Positions 7,733-18,228 are shown, numbered from the stretch's first letter. The stretch is DNA of 60,514 nt from Shewanella litoralis (GCF_009828585.1 NZ_WSRZ01000024.1:1-60514); one strand, 5' to 3'. The notes: generated by a model not told the origin, from the letters alone. Numbers and translations: made by a program.

Positions 7733-9313
7733 TTAGAACTGGTTCATTGTGTTGTCTTTACCAGACGCTTTAAGCGCTTGGTCACCAGAGAAGTACTCTT
7801 TATGTGCATCACCCATGTCTGAACCAGCCATGTTTTGATGTTTAACACAGGCGATACCTTGACGGATTTCCTTACGTTGAACATTGGCAACATAACCCAA
7901 CATACCTTGGTCACCGAAGTACTCTTTAGCCAAGTTATCGGTAGACAGTGCAGCTGTATGGTAAGTCGGTAGTGTAATAAGGTGATGGAAAATACCTGCT
8001 TCACGTGACGAGTCAGCCTGGAAAGTACGAATTTTTTCATCAGCCTGGATAGCAAGCTCAGTGCCATCGTAGTCAACACTCATTAACTTAGCGCGGTCGT
8101 AAGCTGATACGTCTTGTCCTGCTTGTTGCATCGCATCAAATACTTGCTGACGGAAGTTAAGCGTCCAGTTAAACGATGGCGAGTTGTTATACACAAGCTT
8201 AGCGTTAGGAATCACTTTACGGATTTCGTTAACCATGCCACCGATTTGCGATACATGCGGCTTTTCAGTTTCAATCCACAATAAATCAGCGCCATTTTGC
8301 AATGAGGTAATACAGTCAAGTACACAACGCTCTTCACCGGTACCGGCACGGAACTTAAATAAGCCATTTGGTAGACGAGCTGGTTTGACTAATGCGCCAC
8401 CTTGCTTGAATACCACGTCACCGTTTTCAAGTTTTGCTGCATCAACGGCTTCAACTTCAAGGAAGCTGTTGTATAAATCGCCGATATCGCCTGCTTCTTT
8501 AGTGACAGCAATTTTTTGCGTTAAGCCAGCACCTAATGAATCGGTACGCGCAACAATCACGCCATCATCGATACCTAGCTCTAAAAATGCATAACGAACC
8601 GCGTTAATTTTTGCTAAAAATTCAACATGTGGCACGGTGACTTTACCGTCCTGGTGGCCACACTGTTTTACGTCTGACACTTGGTTTTCTAATTGAATAC
8701 AACAAGCACCAGCTTCAATCATTTGTTTTGCCATTAAGTAAGTGGCTTCTTCGTTACCAAAACCAGCATCAATGTCGGCAATAATTGGTACAACATGGGT
8801 TTCGAAGTTTTCAATTTTTTGTTGAATCGCGGCTTTATCTGACTCTTTAGCATTATCTAGTTCGCGGAAAAGGCCACCTAGTTCACGGGCATCAGCTTGA
8901 CGCAGGAAGGTGTATAGCTCTTTAATCAACGCAGCAACAGAGGTTTTTTCATGCATAGATTGGTCAGGTAATGGGCCAAACTCACTACGCAGTGCGGCTA
9001 CCATCCAACCTGAAAGGTATAAGTAACGACGCTTAGTAGTTAAAAGATGTTTTTTAATTGAGATCATTTTTTGTTGGGCGATAAAACCATGCCAGCAACC
9101 TAAAGACTGAGTGTACTGTGACGAGTCTTTGTCGTAGTTGTCCATGTCTTCACGCATGATCTTGGCAGTGTATTTTGCGATATCTAACCCAGTTTTAAAG
9201 CGATTTTGTAGACGCATACGAGCGACTGACTCTGGGTTGATGGCATTCCATGCACTACCTTCTGAATTAATCAAGGTGGCAGCTTCATCGATATTATTTT
9301 TGTAGTGAGTCAT
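7733..9313 (-). CDS. aceA: Isocitrate lyase, long form
   Basis: Cleaves isocitrate to glyoxylate and succinate in the glyoxylate bypass, in the cytoplasm. At 526 residues it is the longer form known from Pseudomonas and marine gammaproteobacteria rather than the ~434-residue E. coli type. The active-site loop is KQCGH with C218, and IADIDAGFGN near residues 178-187 supplies metal and substrate ligands. I start at the ATG at 9313 (MTHYKNN), which has AAGGAATAA upstream on the coding strand; the frame extends 11 codons further without a better start. The divergent LysR gene suggests control. glcB lies about 1.4 kb beyond, on the other strand. Confidence 0.96.
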   Translation of the reverse strand: MTHYKNNIDEAATLINSEGSAWNAINPESVARMRLQNRFKTGLDIAKYTAKIMREDMDNYDKDSSQYTQSLGCWHGFIAQQKMISIKKHLLTTKRRYLYLSGWMVAALRSEFGPLPDQSMHEKTSVAALIKELYTFLRQADARELGGLFRELDNAKESDKAAIQQKIENFETHVVPIIADIDAGFGNEEATYLMAKQMIEAGACCIQLENQVSDVKQCGHQDGKVTVPHVEFLAKINAVRYAFLELGIDDGVIVARTDSLGAGLTQKIAVTKEAGDIGDLYNSFLEVEAVDAAKLENGDVVFKQGGALVKPARLPNGLFKFRAGTGEERCVLDCITSLQNGADLLWIETEKPHVSQIGGMVNEIRKVIPNAKLVYNNSPSFNWTLNFRQQVFDAMQQAGQDVSAYDRAKLMSVDYDGTELAIQADEKIRTFQADSSREAGIFHHLITLPTYHTAALSTDNLAKEYFGDQGMLGYVANVQRKEIRQGIACVKHQNMAGSDMGDAHKEYFSGDQALKASGKDNTMNQF

Positions 9314-9422
9314 GTGTTTATTCCTTAACAAATAGATTAGCGGCAATTGATTACGTTGAAAATAATAGCCAGATTTGGTTAAATAAACCTAATTTATGCT
9401 TACTATCTTCGGTATTCACCAT

Positions 9423-10373
9423 ATGAATGTATCTCGTATCGACTTGAACCTCCTTGTTTATTTAGATGTTTTACTGCGTGAAAGAAATGTTACTAAAGCG
9501 GCTGACCAACTTGGGATCAGCCAGCCTGCAATGAGTAATGGCCTAAAACGCTTACGAAACTTGTTTGATGATCCCTTACTTATTCGCACGAGTCAGGGGA
9601 TGACGCCGACCGAACGCGCAAATGAATTACAACCCATTATTAGTGAGTTGATTATTGGGCTGGAAAAAGCCGTACAACCGCGTGCCAATTTTGATCCACT
9701 TGAAAGCGATAAAGTGTTTCGTGTGATGGCAAGTGATTATGCTGAAGCGACGTTAATTCCACCGCTTATTGCCAAGCTTCGTACTCAAGCACCTAACATT
9801 ATTTTAGATATCATGACCCCAAGTGATGTCAGTTTCCCTGATGTAGAACAAGGAAGAGTCGATATGGTGATCAATCGTTTCGACAGTATTCCGCAATCAT
9901 TTCATCAAAAAGTATTGTGGAGTGATGACTTTAGCTGCCTGATTAGTAAGGGTAATCCTGTTTTAAAGAAGTTTTCTTTAGACAGTTATTTAAAAGCTAA
10001 GCATGTGTGGGTGAGTAAAACAGGTATGGGCGTTGGGGTAGGGATGAACCCAGATGATGTTCAGCGTTTGGGCTGGGTAGATGAAGCATTAACGCGAATG
10101 GGTGTAAAACGTCAGATCACCGTTTTTACTCGCCATTATCAAGCCGCCTGTTTGTTGGCTGAGCAACAAGATTTGATCGCAACCATACCAAGTAAGATGG
10201 CACGTCATCATATCAATAATGAACGGGTGAGCATTGTGCCGCCGCCTTTTATTATTCAACCCATTGCCTTAACTATGGCCTGGAGCCCTTTGCTTCAGCA
10301 CAATCCCGCGCATCAATGGATGCGTCAACTGATCACTAAAACCGCAGAAGAGATAAATAGAGGCGATGTGTAA
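9423..10373 (+). CDS. LysR-family transcriptional regulator
   Basis: This 316-residue protein has an N-terminal winged helix (RNVTKAADQLGISQPAMSNG, residues ~21-40) and a periplasmic-binding-like effector domain. It lies between aceA (divergent) and glcB (downstream, same strand), so a role in acetate or fatty-acid metabolism is a reasonable inference. The start at 9423 (MNVSRIDLN) fits the usual LysR N-terminus; an upstream in-frame ATG at 9396 would add nine residues. The ribosome site is weak. Confidence 0.9.
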   Translation: MNVSRIDLNLLVYLDVLLRERNVTKAADQLGISQPAMSNGLKRLRNLFDDPLLIRTSQGMTPTERANELQPIISELIIGLEKAVQPRANFDPLESDKVFRVMASDYAEATLIPPLIAKLRTQAPNIILDIMTPSDVSFPDVEQGRVDMVINRFDSIPQSFHQKVLWSDDFSCLISKGNPVLKKFSLDSYLKAKHVWVSKTGMGVGVGMNPDDVQRLGWVDEALTRMGVKRQITVFTRHYQAACLLAEQQDLIATIPSKMARHHINNERVSIVPPPFIIQPIALTMAWSPLLQHNPAHQWMRQLITKTAEEINRGDV

Positions 10374-10685
10374 TCGTACTGTTATTGTGGTTTTTAGTTA
10401 CATATATGTTGCAAATTAACCAAAAAACACCATTTTGCCATATCTTTGGTGAATAGTGGTGATAACAGGTATAAATTGGATAAATAAGATAACTTTGATA
10501 TAGAGTAAAGTATTACTGCGTATGAACAGTATGCTGTTAACAGTGGAATGAGTTTGCGCTAGTGATTTGGAACTAATGGTTTTTGGCTAATGATTTGGGG
10601 CTAATGATTTGGGGCCAATGATTGAAGGCATATGATTTAGGGCTGGTTTACGGTCAACGCACAGAAATTAAGGTAGGGATTAAAC
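10374..10685 (+). promoter_or_regulatory. glcB upstream region
   Basis: This 312-base non-coding region includes the 14-bp tandem array at 10547-10644. After it comes a short spacer with AAGGTAGGGA about 10 bases before the glcB start. No other gene is seen. Confidence 0.6.
10547..10644 (+). repeat. Seven tandem 14-bp repeats before glcB
   Basis: Seven contiguous 14-base units follow the consensus AATGATTTGGGGCT. Units three and four of the best block are nearly identical and the outer ones diverge. The array ends about 41 bp before the glcB start codon, so it lies in the promoter or 5' untranslated region. Confidence 0.85.
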
Positions 10686-12872
10686 ATGACAGCACGTATT
10701 CAAGAAGGTGGATTACAAATAGCGCAAGCATTGTGGCAATTGGTCGACAGTGACATTTGCCCAGGTACTGGCATTGATTCAGCAACCTTTTGGGCAAAAT
10801 TTGAGGAGATTATTAATGAATTTTCTCCGGTTAATGTGAAGCTGTTAGAAAAAAGACAACAACTACAACAGCAAATAGATCAATGGCATATTGACCATCC
10901 CACCAAAGATTTTGACCCTGCAAAATATAAAGCTTTTTTATTTGAAATAGGTTACCTGGTGCCTGAGGGTGAGGCTTTTCAAATTAGCACTGAAAACGTT
11001 GACCATGAAATTGCCGCACAAGCGGGACCACAACTTGTAGTGCCAGTTAAAAATGCGCGCTTTGCGCTTAACGCTGCCAATGCGCGTTGGGGCAGCCTGT
11101 ATGATGCGCTATATGGCACTGACGCGATATCTGAAGAAGATGGCGCGGAGCAAACTAAACAGTACAACCCAGTACGCGGCAATAAAGTTATCGCTTTTGC
11201 CAAACAACACTTAGATACCGCTGCGCCTTTAGCGCAAGGCAGCCATGCCGATGTGACCCGTTATTACATCGATGCGGGTGTGTTACGGATGCAATTAACT
11301 GACGGCTCGACTACCACTTTAGCCCAAACCGATAAGTGTGTGGGTTACCAGGGTAATGCCGATGCACCCAGTGCTATTTTGTTAGTGAACAATGGTCTGC
11401 ATATCGAAATTCAAATCGATCCAAGCAGTGTTATTGGTGGCAGCGATCGCGCTGGCGTTAAAGACTTACTGGTTGAAGCTGCTGTTACCACCATTATGGA
11501 CTGTGAGGACTCTGTCGCTGCAGTAGATGCAGAAGATAAGGTTGAAGTTTATCGCAATTGGTTAGGTTTGATGCAAGGTAACTTATCTGCCTCGTTGACT
11601 AAGAATGGTAAAGAGATCGTTAGAGAACTTAATGACGATCGCGTATATATCGCTGCTAATGCCCAGGGTGCCAAAACCGTTACATTACCCGGCAGAAGTT
11701 TGCTATTTGTGCGTAATGTGGGTCACTTGATGACCATTGATGCCGTGCTGGATAAAAATGGCAACGAAGTACCTGAAGGAATACTTGATGGCATGATCAC
11801 TGTGCTTGCAGCAATGCACGACCTTAAAGGTAACAATAATGGTCGTAGTAATAGCCGCAAAGGTTCGGTGAATATTGTAAAACCTAAAATGCATGGCCCT
11901 GAAGAAGTGCAATTTACCTGTGACCTGTTTACTAAGATAGAAGATGCGCTCAAGCTGCCGCGTAATACGATTAAGGTCGGCATTATGGATGAGGAGCGCA
12001 GAACGACACTGAATTTAAAAGAGTGTATTAGGGCTGCGAAAGAGCGCGTGGTGTTTATTAATACTGGCTTTCTTGACCGCACCGGTGATGAGCTGCATAC
12101 CTCAATGTTAGCAGGCCCGTTTGTGCCTAAATCTGTGATGAAACAGCAAAAATGGATTAGTGCTTACGAAGATTGGAATGTTGATATTGGGCTTGAATGT
12201 GGCTTACAAGGTCGCGCTCAAATCGGTAAAGGCATGTGGCCAATGCCAGATGAAATGGCAGCAATGCTTGAGCAAAAATCGGCTCATCCTAAAGCGGGCG
12301 CAAACACTGCGTGGGTGCCGTCGCCAAATGGTGCCGTGCTGCATTCTATTCATTATCATCAAATTAATGTGGCAGATGTTCAGCAACACATTAAGCAACG
12401 CCCACGTGCTAGCATTGACAGTTTGTTGACCATTCCTTTACTTGCTGAAGGAGTAACACTCACCAATGAGCAAATTACTTTTGAACTAGAAAATAATGCC
12501 CAGGGTATTTTAGGCTATGTTGTGCGCTGGATTGATCAAGGCGTGGGTTGTTCAAAAGTGCCTGATATTAATAATGTCGGCTTGATGGAAGACAGAGCAA
12601 CCTTACGGATTTCATCGCAATATTTAGCTAATTGGCTTGAACATGACCTATGCAGTGAAGCGCAAGTGATGGCCGCGTTGAAAAAAATGGCCGCGGTGGT
12701 CGATACTCAAAATGCTGGTGATCCGCTGTACACTAATATGGCGCCTAACTTTGACGGCATCGCCTTTAAAGCGGCATGCGATCTGATTTTTAAAGGCAAA
12801 TCTCAGCCTTCTGGTTACACAGAACCGTTGCTACATGCTTATCGAATTCAAGCGAAAGCTAAAGCTGGTTAA
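10686..12872 (+). CDS. glcB: Malate synthase G
   Basis: Condenses glyoxylate with acetyl-CoA to malate, completing the glyoxylate bypass started by isocitrate lyase. Its 728 residues match the G isoform (~720) rather than the A isoform (~530). Recognisable parts are [12 protein letters not shown] with the catalytic arginine, [18 protein letters not shown] with the metal-binding glutamate, and [14 protein letters not shown] with the metal-binding aspartate. The ATG at 10686 has GGTAGGGATTAAAC upstream. The preceding tandem repeat array is unusual. An rho-independent terminator follows. Confidence 0.96.
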   Translation: MTARIQEGGLQIAQALWQLVDSDICPGTGIDSATFWAKFEEIINEFSPVNVKLLEKRQQLQQQIDQWHIDHPTKDFDPAKYKAFLFEIGYLVPEGEAFQISTENVDHEIAAQAGPQLVVPVKNARFALNAANARWGSLYDALYGTDAISEEDGAEQTKQYNPVRGNKVIAFAKQHLDTAAPLAQGSHADVTRYYIDAGVLRMQLTDGSTTTLAQTDKCVGYQGNADAPSAILLVNNGLHIEIQIDPSSVIGGSDRAGVKDLLVEAAVTTIMDCEDSVAAVDAEDKVEVYRNWLGLMQGNLSASLTKNGKEIVRELNDDRVYIAANAQGAKTVTLPGRSLLFVRNVGHLMTIDAVLDKNGNEVPEGILDGMITVLAAMHDLKGNNNGRSNSRKGSVNIVKPKMHGPEEVQFTCDLFTKIEDALKLPRNTIKVGIMDEERRTTLNLKECIRAAKERVVFINTGFLDRTGDELHTSMLAGPFVPKSVMKQQKWISAYEDWNVDIGLECGLQGRAQIGKGMWPMPDEMAAMLEQKSAHPKAGANTAWVPSPNGAVLHSIHYHQINVADVQQHIKQRPRASIDSLLTIPLLAEGVTLTNEQITFELENNAQGILGYVVRWIDQGVGCSKVPDINNVGLMEDRATLRISSQYLANWLEHDLCSEAQVMAALKKMAAVVDTQNAGDPLYTNMAPNFDGIAFKAACDLIFKGKSQPSGYTEPLLHAYRIQAKAKAG

Positions 12873-12920
12873 TCAGCACCGTTAATACTGGCTGTAAGCC
12901 TATGTCGTCACACAATAACT

Positions 12921-12956
12921 AAGCCCTGATCTTGCAAAGATTAGGGCTTTTTTTTT
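12921..12956 (+). terminator. glcB terminator
   Basis: AAGCCCTGATCTT pairs with AAGATTAGGGCTT around a GCA loop, followed by a long T run. Confidence 0.9.
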
Positions 12957-13112
12957 GTAGTCACTTTATCAGTGGCGTCAGAGTAAACGTTTAAAGTTCT
13001 ATGAGCTGTTGACCAGATTGTTGGGCCGATTTAATTCAGACAACGCTTGATTTACGCGGATTTGATATATGATTGTTTTCAAAGCCAGATTAACCGACTA
13101 GAGATGAGCCTG

Positions 13113-13838
13113 ATGAAATATTCGTTATTTGCTTTGGGATTACTGCTTAGTAGCCCGACACTGTTTGCTATGGATGTTGAATATACTGCAACGCCTATCG
13201 AGATTGATGGGGTTGCTGACTCTGCCTGGCAGAAAGCTAAGTGGCATACGATGCCGCATTTAATGGACGGGGTGTTGCCTGATTCTGCGAGTGATTTTAG
13301 CGGTAAATATAAGCTGCTGTGGGATGAGCACTATTTGTATCTGCAAGCTGAAATTACCGATGATGTATTGCTTGATACCCATGCCGACCCAAGGGTGAAT
13401 TATTGGGATGATGACACCTTAGAGGTGTTTATTGATAGCGATGCTTCGGGTGGCGATCATCAATTTAACCACAGTGCATTTGCCTACCATATTGGCCTGG
13501 ACAATCAGGCGGCTGATTATGGCCCAGACAAGCAAGCTCACCTGTATACGTCGCATTTAAAGAGTCGTTGGCAGCGCAGTAGTGAAGCGCCTTACAATGT
13601 GATTTGGGAGGTGGCGATTAAGCTGTATCCTAATGATTTTAAACAAGGCCAGCAAGATAAGCCATTACTGTTAACGCCAAATAAAATCATCGGTTTTATG
13701 CTCGCTTATTGTGATAATGATGGCAGCCCAGTAAGAGAGCATTTTATGGGATCTCATGAGATTACTCCGGTTAATGGCGATAAAAACAGAGGGTTTATTG
13801 ATGCCAGTGTGTTTGGCAAAATAACCCTGAAACGCTAG
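13113..13838 (+). CDS. Secreted CBM9-like sugar-binding protein
   Basis: About 241 residues with a signal peptide (MKYSLFALGLLLSSPTLFA, cleaved before MDVEY). The mature part resembles the CBM9-like fold of xylanase and DUF1083-type proteins: IDGVADSAWQKAKW, YKLLWDEHYLYLQAEI and YWDDDTLEVFIDSD are typical strands. It carries no catalytic domain, so the role is probably ligand binding in the periplasm or outside the cell. An alternative start at 13104 adds three residues. It is not clearly in an operon with its neighbours. Confidence 0.82.
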   Translation: MKYSLFALGLLLSSPTLFAMDVEYTATPIEIDGVADSAWQKAKWHTMPHLMDGVLPDSASDFSGKYKLLWDEHYLYLQAEITDDVLLDTHADPRVNYWDDDTLEVFIDSDASGGDHQFNHSAFAYHIGLDNQAADYGPDKQAHLYTSHLKSRWQRSSEAPYNVIWEVAIKLYPNDFKQGQQDKPLLLTPNKIIGFMLAYCDNDGSPVREHFMGSHEITPVNGDKNRGFIDASVFGKITLKR

Positions 13839-13912
13839 GATTTGTATATGGACTCCCCCAATAAAATGAGTTTTTGCGTTTAATCGATTTTAATTACCAA
13901 TAGGCGAAATGG

Positions 13913-14383
13913 ATGTCCGATTCAAACAACACTATTGCAGCTCAACAATGGCGGCATGCCGATCCTTTTATACTGAGTTGGACGGTTAGCCCAGATCAAA
14001 TTGATCATTATCAACATGCCAATAATGTCGCGTATGTGAGCCAACTAGAGCAAACCTCCTGGGCACATTCTAATGCGCTAGGGTTAACGATTGAGCAATA
14101 TAAATCGTTAGATAGAGGCATGGCGATTAGCCGCCATGAGATTAATTATTTGGCGGCGGCTTACCTTAATGATGTTATCGATTGCGCCACCTGGATTGTG
14201 GAGTGCGATGGCAGACTGAAGTTGGCGCGCCATTTTGAGTTTATTCGCCGCAGTGACGGAGTTTCTTTACTCACGGCTCGCACTGAGTTTGTGTGTATTG
14301 CCTTATCTAGCGGTCGTCCAAAACGCATGCCTGACATATTTGCTGATATTTACGGCCGAGCTAGCATTCAGATTAGCGAGTAG
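13913..14383 (+). CDS. Hotdog-fold acyl-CoA thioesterase (4HBT/YbgC type)
   Basis: This 156-residue single hotdog domain has the motif DQIDHYQHANNVAYVSQLEQ near residues 28-47; D31 and H35/N37/N38 match the 4HBT active site. It likely hydrolyses a short or aromatic acyl-CoA in the cytoplasm. It starts 74 bases after the CBM9-like gene. A CBS-domain gene follows 95 bases on, but no operon is clear. Confidence 0.85.
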   Translation: MSDSNNTIAAQQWRHADPFILSWTVSPDQIDHYQHANNVAYVSQLEQTSWAHSNALGLTIEQYKSLDRGMAISRHEINYLAAAYLNDVIDCATWIVECDGRLKLARHFEFIRRSDGVSLLTARTEFVCIALSSGRPKRMPDIFADIYGRASIQISE

Positions 14384-14478
14384 TATTAAGGTGTAGCACT
14401 GTGCTCATTAGTTAAGGTTGTTAGCGAACGTTTTACTTTTGACTATTATTTAACCTGTGTCAATTATGGAGATAAACC

Positions 14479-14901
14479 ATGAATGTGCGCGATATTATGA
14501 CCCCTAATCCGGTGTGTATTAGCCATGAGGCGAGCCTTAAAGATGCGCATCTGTTAATGCAAAGCCGAAATGTGCGCCATTTGCCGGTGATCAGTGAATC
14601 TACTGGTGAGTTTATTGGCATGCTGACACATAAAAAGATGATTGCGATGGTATTAACCATGCTTAATAAATATGGCCAAGGGGCACTTGATCGAAAAGAG
14701 CGTTACACCCCAATTGCCGAGGTGATGGATACTCAAGTGCAAAAGCTTGGATTAGATGAACCGTTAACCATTGTGGTGCAATATTTTATCGACAACAAAT
14801 TAGGCTGCTTGCCTGTGGTCGATGAGCAAAATCAAGTCCAGGGGATTGTCACCTCGTCTGATTTTGTCAAACTGTGCCAGCGTTTATTGTTACAACAATA
14901 A
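14479..14901 (+). CDS. Protein with two CBS domains
   Basis: This 140-residue protein is made only of a tandem CBS pair (about residues 6-60 and 78-135), beginning with the usual VRDIMTPNPVCISHEASLKDA. Such stand-alone pairs bind adenine nucleotides or SAM and act as sensors. The partner is unknown. The ATG is preceded by TATGGAGATAAACC, a good ribosome site. Confidence 0.9.
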   Translation: MNVRDIMTPNPVCISHEASLKDAHLLMQSRNVRHLPVISESTGEFIGMLTHKKMIAMVLTMLNKYGQGALDRKERYTPIAEVMDTQVQKLGLDEPLTIVVQYFIDNKLGCLPVVDEQNQVQGIVTSSDFVKLCQRLLLQQ

Positions 14902-14993
14902 GCGCCTGCGGATTTGATGATTATTTGAAGCGTTGTGAGTGTAAGCGCTTGAGTTGTTACGTTAGCGTAATACCCATTAATAGCGGATGCCTT

Positions 14994-16187
14994 TTACTCT
15001 AATGACGCGACAATTTCGCGGAAAAACGCGATGGTTTCATGTTTTGATATTAGGCTATCTTGAAAGCCTAAATCGGCACTGTTTTTTACAATAACAACAT
15101 TGTGTTGTTGATTGACATAGATATATTGTCCATATACGCCCACGCAAAAAAACTCACCTTGCTGTGCTTGTGGCGGTAACCAAATTTGGTAGCCGTAGCC
15201 GAGCTTGTCTGTTTGCGGTTTAAGGTAGTCGGCTTGCGGTGTGGTGGCGGCTTTTATCCACTCTGCCGAGACGATTTGCTTGCCGTTAAACGCGCCATTG
15301 TTTAGTAATAAACGGCCAAAGCGGGCGTAATCACGGGTAGTGACATTTAAGCCACCTAATGCAAATTCAGCCCCTTGAGAGTCGGTGAGCCAAAACGCAT
15401 CGCTTTGCATGCCGATGGTATTCCACAGGTTTTGTTGGATCAGTTCAACTAACGACTTTCCGCTTACACGCCTGAGGATCATGCTAATTACGTGGGTGTC
15501 CATGCTGACATAATGAAAGGCTTTACCTGGCTCAGATTCATTGACCAGTTCACTGGTCATGTCGTCTAACGAGCCACCAATGGCCAGCACTCGGCCCATT
15601 TTGTTTATGTCAGAATTAAAATCTAGGTAGTCTTCGTTCCACTTAACCCCTGACGACATTTGCAGTACGTGTTCAACTTTAACGTTGCCATAACCAGAGT
15701 TAGCAAGCTCTGGCAGATAAAAGCCAACGGTTTTGTTGATATCAATGTTGCCTGCATCAACTTGCATACCAAACAAGATAGACACAAAGGATTTGGCCAT
15801 CGACCACGAAATCCGTTTGTCGTCACTTTGGGTGCCTAAATAATATTGCTCAAAGGTTATTTGATCGTCTTTGATAACCAGTAATGCTGTGGTGGCTCGG
15901 CGTGCTAAAAACGCTTCGCTATTAGTGACGTTGTCTCTGTAGGTGAAAGTGTCTGGCAAGGCTTTTGGAGCGACGCCAAATGTATAAGGTTGACCTTGGT
16001 GGACAATTTTTTTGTTGAAAAAGATGTCATTCATGTGGGAAAAGTTATTTACGATGAGTTTTTCATCAAACAAGCTAATGACGCTGTATAAACGGTTAGC
16101 GCTTTGCCAATTGAGCGCTACAACAATAACGGCGATAGTGATAATCGCTAATACCGTCCCTTTAATGTATTTTGACAACCTCGACAT
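14994..16187 (-). CDS. Membrane-anchored serine hydrolase (class C beta-lactamase fold, NylB-like)
   Basis: 397 residues with an N-terminal signal anchor (residues ~10-27). The SxxK nucleophile motif is S129-M-A-K132. A second motif lies around HYVSMDTH and the third-motif region is LGYGYQIW, giving an arrangement closest to 6-aminohexanoate-dimer hydrolase and related esterases/peptidases. It probably faces the periplasm. I start at the ATG at 16187; a TTG at 16199 is in frame but unlikely. Substrate unknown. Confidence 0.85.
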   Translation of the reverse strand: MSRLSKYIKGTVLAIITIAVIVVALNWQSANRLYSVISLFDEKLIVNNFSHMNDIFFNKKIVHQGQPYTFGVAPKALPDTFTYRDNVTNSEAFLARRATTALLVIKDDQITFEQYYLGTQSDDKRISWSMAKSFVSILFGMQVDAGNIDINKTVGFYLPELANSGYGNVKVEHVLQMSSGVKWNEDYLDFNSDINKMGRVLAIGGSLDDMTSELVNESEPGKAFHYVSMDTHVISMILRRVSGKSLVELIQQNLWNTIGMQSDAFWLTDSQGAEFALGGLNVTTRDYARFGRLLLNNGAFNGKQIVSAEWIKAATTPQADYLKPQTDKLGYGYQIWLPPQAQQGEFFCVGVYGQYIYVNQQHNVVIVKNSADLGFQDSLISKHETIAFFREIVASLE

Positions 16188-16375
16188 GAATATTTCCAAC
16201 CAGCTTAAGTTATAGCAATAACCTAATGCTATCGTGACTATAAATCAAACAGTTAACGCGTTTAACTTTGCCGCTGTATCGATGATACATTTAAGCGGCT
16301 CACATTTATGATCGCCGCTATTGAGCATCTTGCTGCTATTGCCTACAATAACGCACGTTTTATTAATTACAGAAT

Positions 16376-16630
16376 ATGAACATGAACGACACTACTGCTA
16401 AACCTGCTTTACCCGATCGCCTTAGCGTTAATCCACGTAGCCCACATTTTGTGGAAGCTATTTTTGAACATGAAATTGGCATTATGTTTAACGGCAAAGA
16501 GCGTAATGATGTAGAAGAATATTGCATCAGTGAAGGCTGGGTAAAAGTTGCGTCGCATAAAGCATTAGATCGTCGCGGACAACCGCTTACGATGACAGTT
16601 AAAGGTAAAGTTGAAGCATTTTATAAGTAA
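16376..16630 (+). CDS. DUF3297 family protein
   Basis: 84 residues containing the conserved DRLSVNPRSPHF start and the DRRGQPLTMTVKGKVEAF end typical of DUF3297. The function is unknown; database labels of glutathione peroxidase for this family are unsupported. A second ATG at 16382 is equally possible. A terminator follows. Confidence 0.88.
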   Translation: MNMNDTTAKPALPDRLSVNPRSPHFVEAIFEHEIGIMFNGKERNDVEEYCISEGWVKVASHKALDRRGQPLTMTVKGKVEAFYK

Positions 16631-16660
16631 TACACTTCGCAGACCGACGCGTAAAATGAC

Positions 16661-16688
16661 AGGCTAACCAATGAGGTTGGCCTTTTTT
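16661..16688 (+). terminator. Terminator after DUF3297 gene
   Basis: AGGCTAACC pairs with GGTTGGCCT around AATGA, followed by six T. Confidence 0.85.
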
Positions 16689-16871
16689 ATTTGTTTGATT
16701 TATTTAAAATAGTTAAAGTTTGCTTGATGTTTGTTCGATAACTTTCTTTTCGTAAACAATCCCTGCCAGTGCTATTCACCGTTAAAAGCCTAATGGCTGC
16801 CATCATGACTTTCATTCATGTTCGATCGCTGTAAAATCCGCGCCGTGTTTTAGCTGCTTATTTGTGTATTT

Positions 16872-17516
16872 ATGATGATTGATTTGGCATTACTGCCAGT
16901 TTATTTAACGACTGTAGTGGCGTTATTGTTAATTCCTGGCCCTGATATGTTGCTGATTGCCAGTTCGAGTTTGAGCTATGGCCGCAAAGTGGGCGTGTAT
17001 GCCAGTTTTGGTAATGCGACTTCGGGGCTTATTTTAACCTTACTTGCGGCAATGGGCGTGTCGGCGCTGGTGGCGATGAACCCAATGGCATTAGAGTTAC
17101 TGCGGATTTTAGGCGGTGCATATTTGCTAAAAATGGGCTGGGATTGCATGCGCAGCAGTGCCAGTGAGGCGCCCGAGATTGCTCAGCAGAACAACTTAGC
17201 TAAATTACTTTATCGCCGTGCAGTAATGAGCAATTTATTAAATCCGAAAGCATTACTGTTTTTTGTGTTGTTTTTGCCCCAGTTTGTGTCGACTCAACTC
17301 AGTGCCAGTTCTGGTGAGCAAATGTTGGCGTTAGGGCTATTACTGAATGTGATGGGACTGGCGTTTAATTTATTGCTGGTGGTGTTAGTGGGGAGTTTGG
17401 GTAAGTCATTACTCAATAATGATAAGTTTCGTACTTATCAAAACAAGTTTATGGGTGTGGTGTTTTTTGCATTAGCGATTTGGTTACTGGCCTCGCAAGT
17501 ACAAAGTGTAAGTTAA
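16872..17516 (+). CDS. LysE/RhtB family amino-acid exporter
   Basis: 214 residues with about six membrane segments and the family N-terminal signature LLIPGPDMLLIASSSLSYG near residues 18-36. Members export lysine, threonine, homoserine or leucine; the substrate cannot be assigned. The ATGATG at 16872/16875 leaves the exact start open, and no strong ribosome site is seen. It stands alone with a terminator after it. Confidence 0.9.
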   Translation: MMIDLALLPVYLTTVVALLLIPGPDMLLIASSSLSYGRKVGVYASFGNATSGLILTLLAAMGVSALVAMNPMALELLRILGGAYLLKMGWDCMRSSASEAPEIAQQNNLAKLLYRRAVMSNLLNPKALLFFVLFLPQFVSTQLSASSGEQMLALGLLLNVMGLAFNLLLVVLVGSLGKSLLNNDKFRTYQNKFMGVVFFALAIWLLASQVQSVS

Positions 17517-17538
17517 CGCGATTGAGTGTTACATATAT

Positions 17539-17566
17539 AAAAACCACGGTTAATACCGTGGTTTTT
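17539..17566. terminator. Bidirectional terminator
   Basis: AAAAACCACGGT pairs with ACCGTGGTTTTT around TAAT. It lies between the convergent LysE-type gene and the DsbA-like gene and has A and T tracts suited to both strands. Confidence 0.88.
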
Positions 17567-17607
17567 GCTATGCGCTGTTTGACTCACTTTAACTATGATG
17601 AGCGCGG

Positions 17608-18228
17608 TTAATGTTTTGACTGTTTGATCGCTGCGATCTCTTGCTCTACTGCGGTGACAACCTCTTGTGGATTTTTGAGGTATTTAGAGTGGTCGATGAA
17701 GATGGCATTATCGTTGACTGTCATGACGAGTGCTGGAAAACTGTTGGTGCCAATGACCTGTTGAATTTCTTCAATGCCTTCTAAAATGTATTCGGCGTCG
17801 GTACTTAGCTCGTCTTTAAACACTTTATTGGTTGGCGATAACTTAAACTTTTCGACGATGTCGTTAAAGTCGTGTTTATTGTTGAACGGGTTGCCTTCAA
17901 TAAAGTGCGCCGCCTGAATGGCATTAAGCACTGGCAATTGTTTACTGGCTTGTTTGTCTTGCATCCAGGCCATAAAGTTTGCTGTTTTTATAGAGTTTTT
18001 TGGACTGTTAACATAACGAATATGTTCACGACCAAATTTAACACCACTGGCTTTTGCCGCAGCTTGCATTTGCTCTTCACCAGCGCTGTCTTTACCAATG
18101 TAATGTGCGCTGTGCAGCAGATGGACTGTCATGTCTGGATAGGCTTGTTGTAGTGCATTCACTAGCGGGGTAGTGGCATAGCTCCAGGGGCAGTGCGAGT
18201 CGAAAATAAAATATAGCTCAGTGGTCAT
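17608..18228 (-). CDS. DsbA-fold protein with CPWS site
   Basis: 206 residues of thioredoxin-like DsbA/FrnE fold with no signal peptide, hence cytoplasmic. The active-site position reads SHCPWSYAT: only the first cysteine is present (C13), so it is monothiol, and a disulfide-exchange or glutathione-dependent role is more likely than oxidation. The cis-proline region is NSFPALVMT. Gene starts at the ATG at 18228. Confidence 0.85.
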   Translation of the reverse strand: MTTELYFIFDSHCPWSYATTPLVNALQQAYPDMTVHLLHSAHYIGKDSAGEEQMQAAAKASGVKFGREHIRYVNSPKNSIKTANFMAWMQDKQASKQLPVLNAIQAAHFIEGNPFNNKHDFNDIVEKFKLSPTNKVFKDELSTDAEYILEGIEEIQQVIGTNSFPALVMTVNDNAIFIDHSKYLKNPQEVVTAVEQEIAAIKQSKH

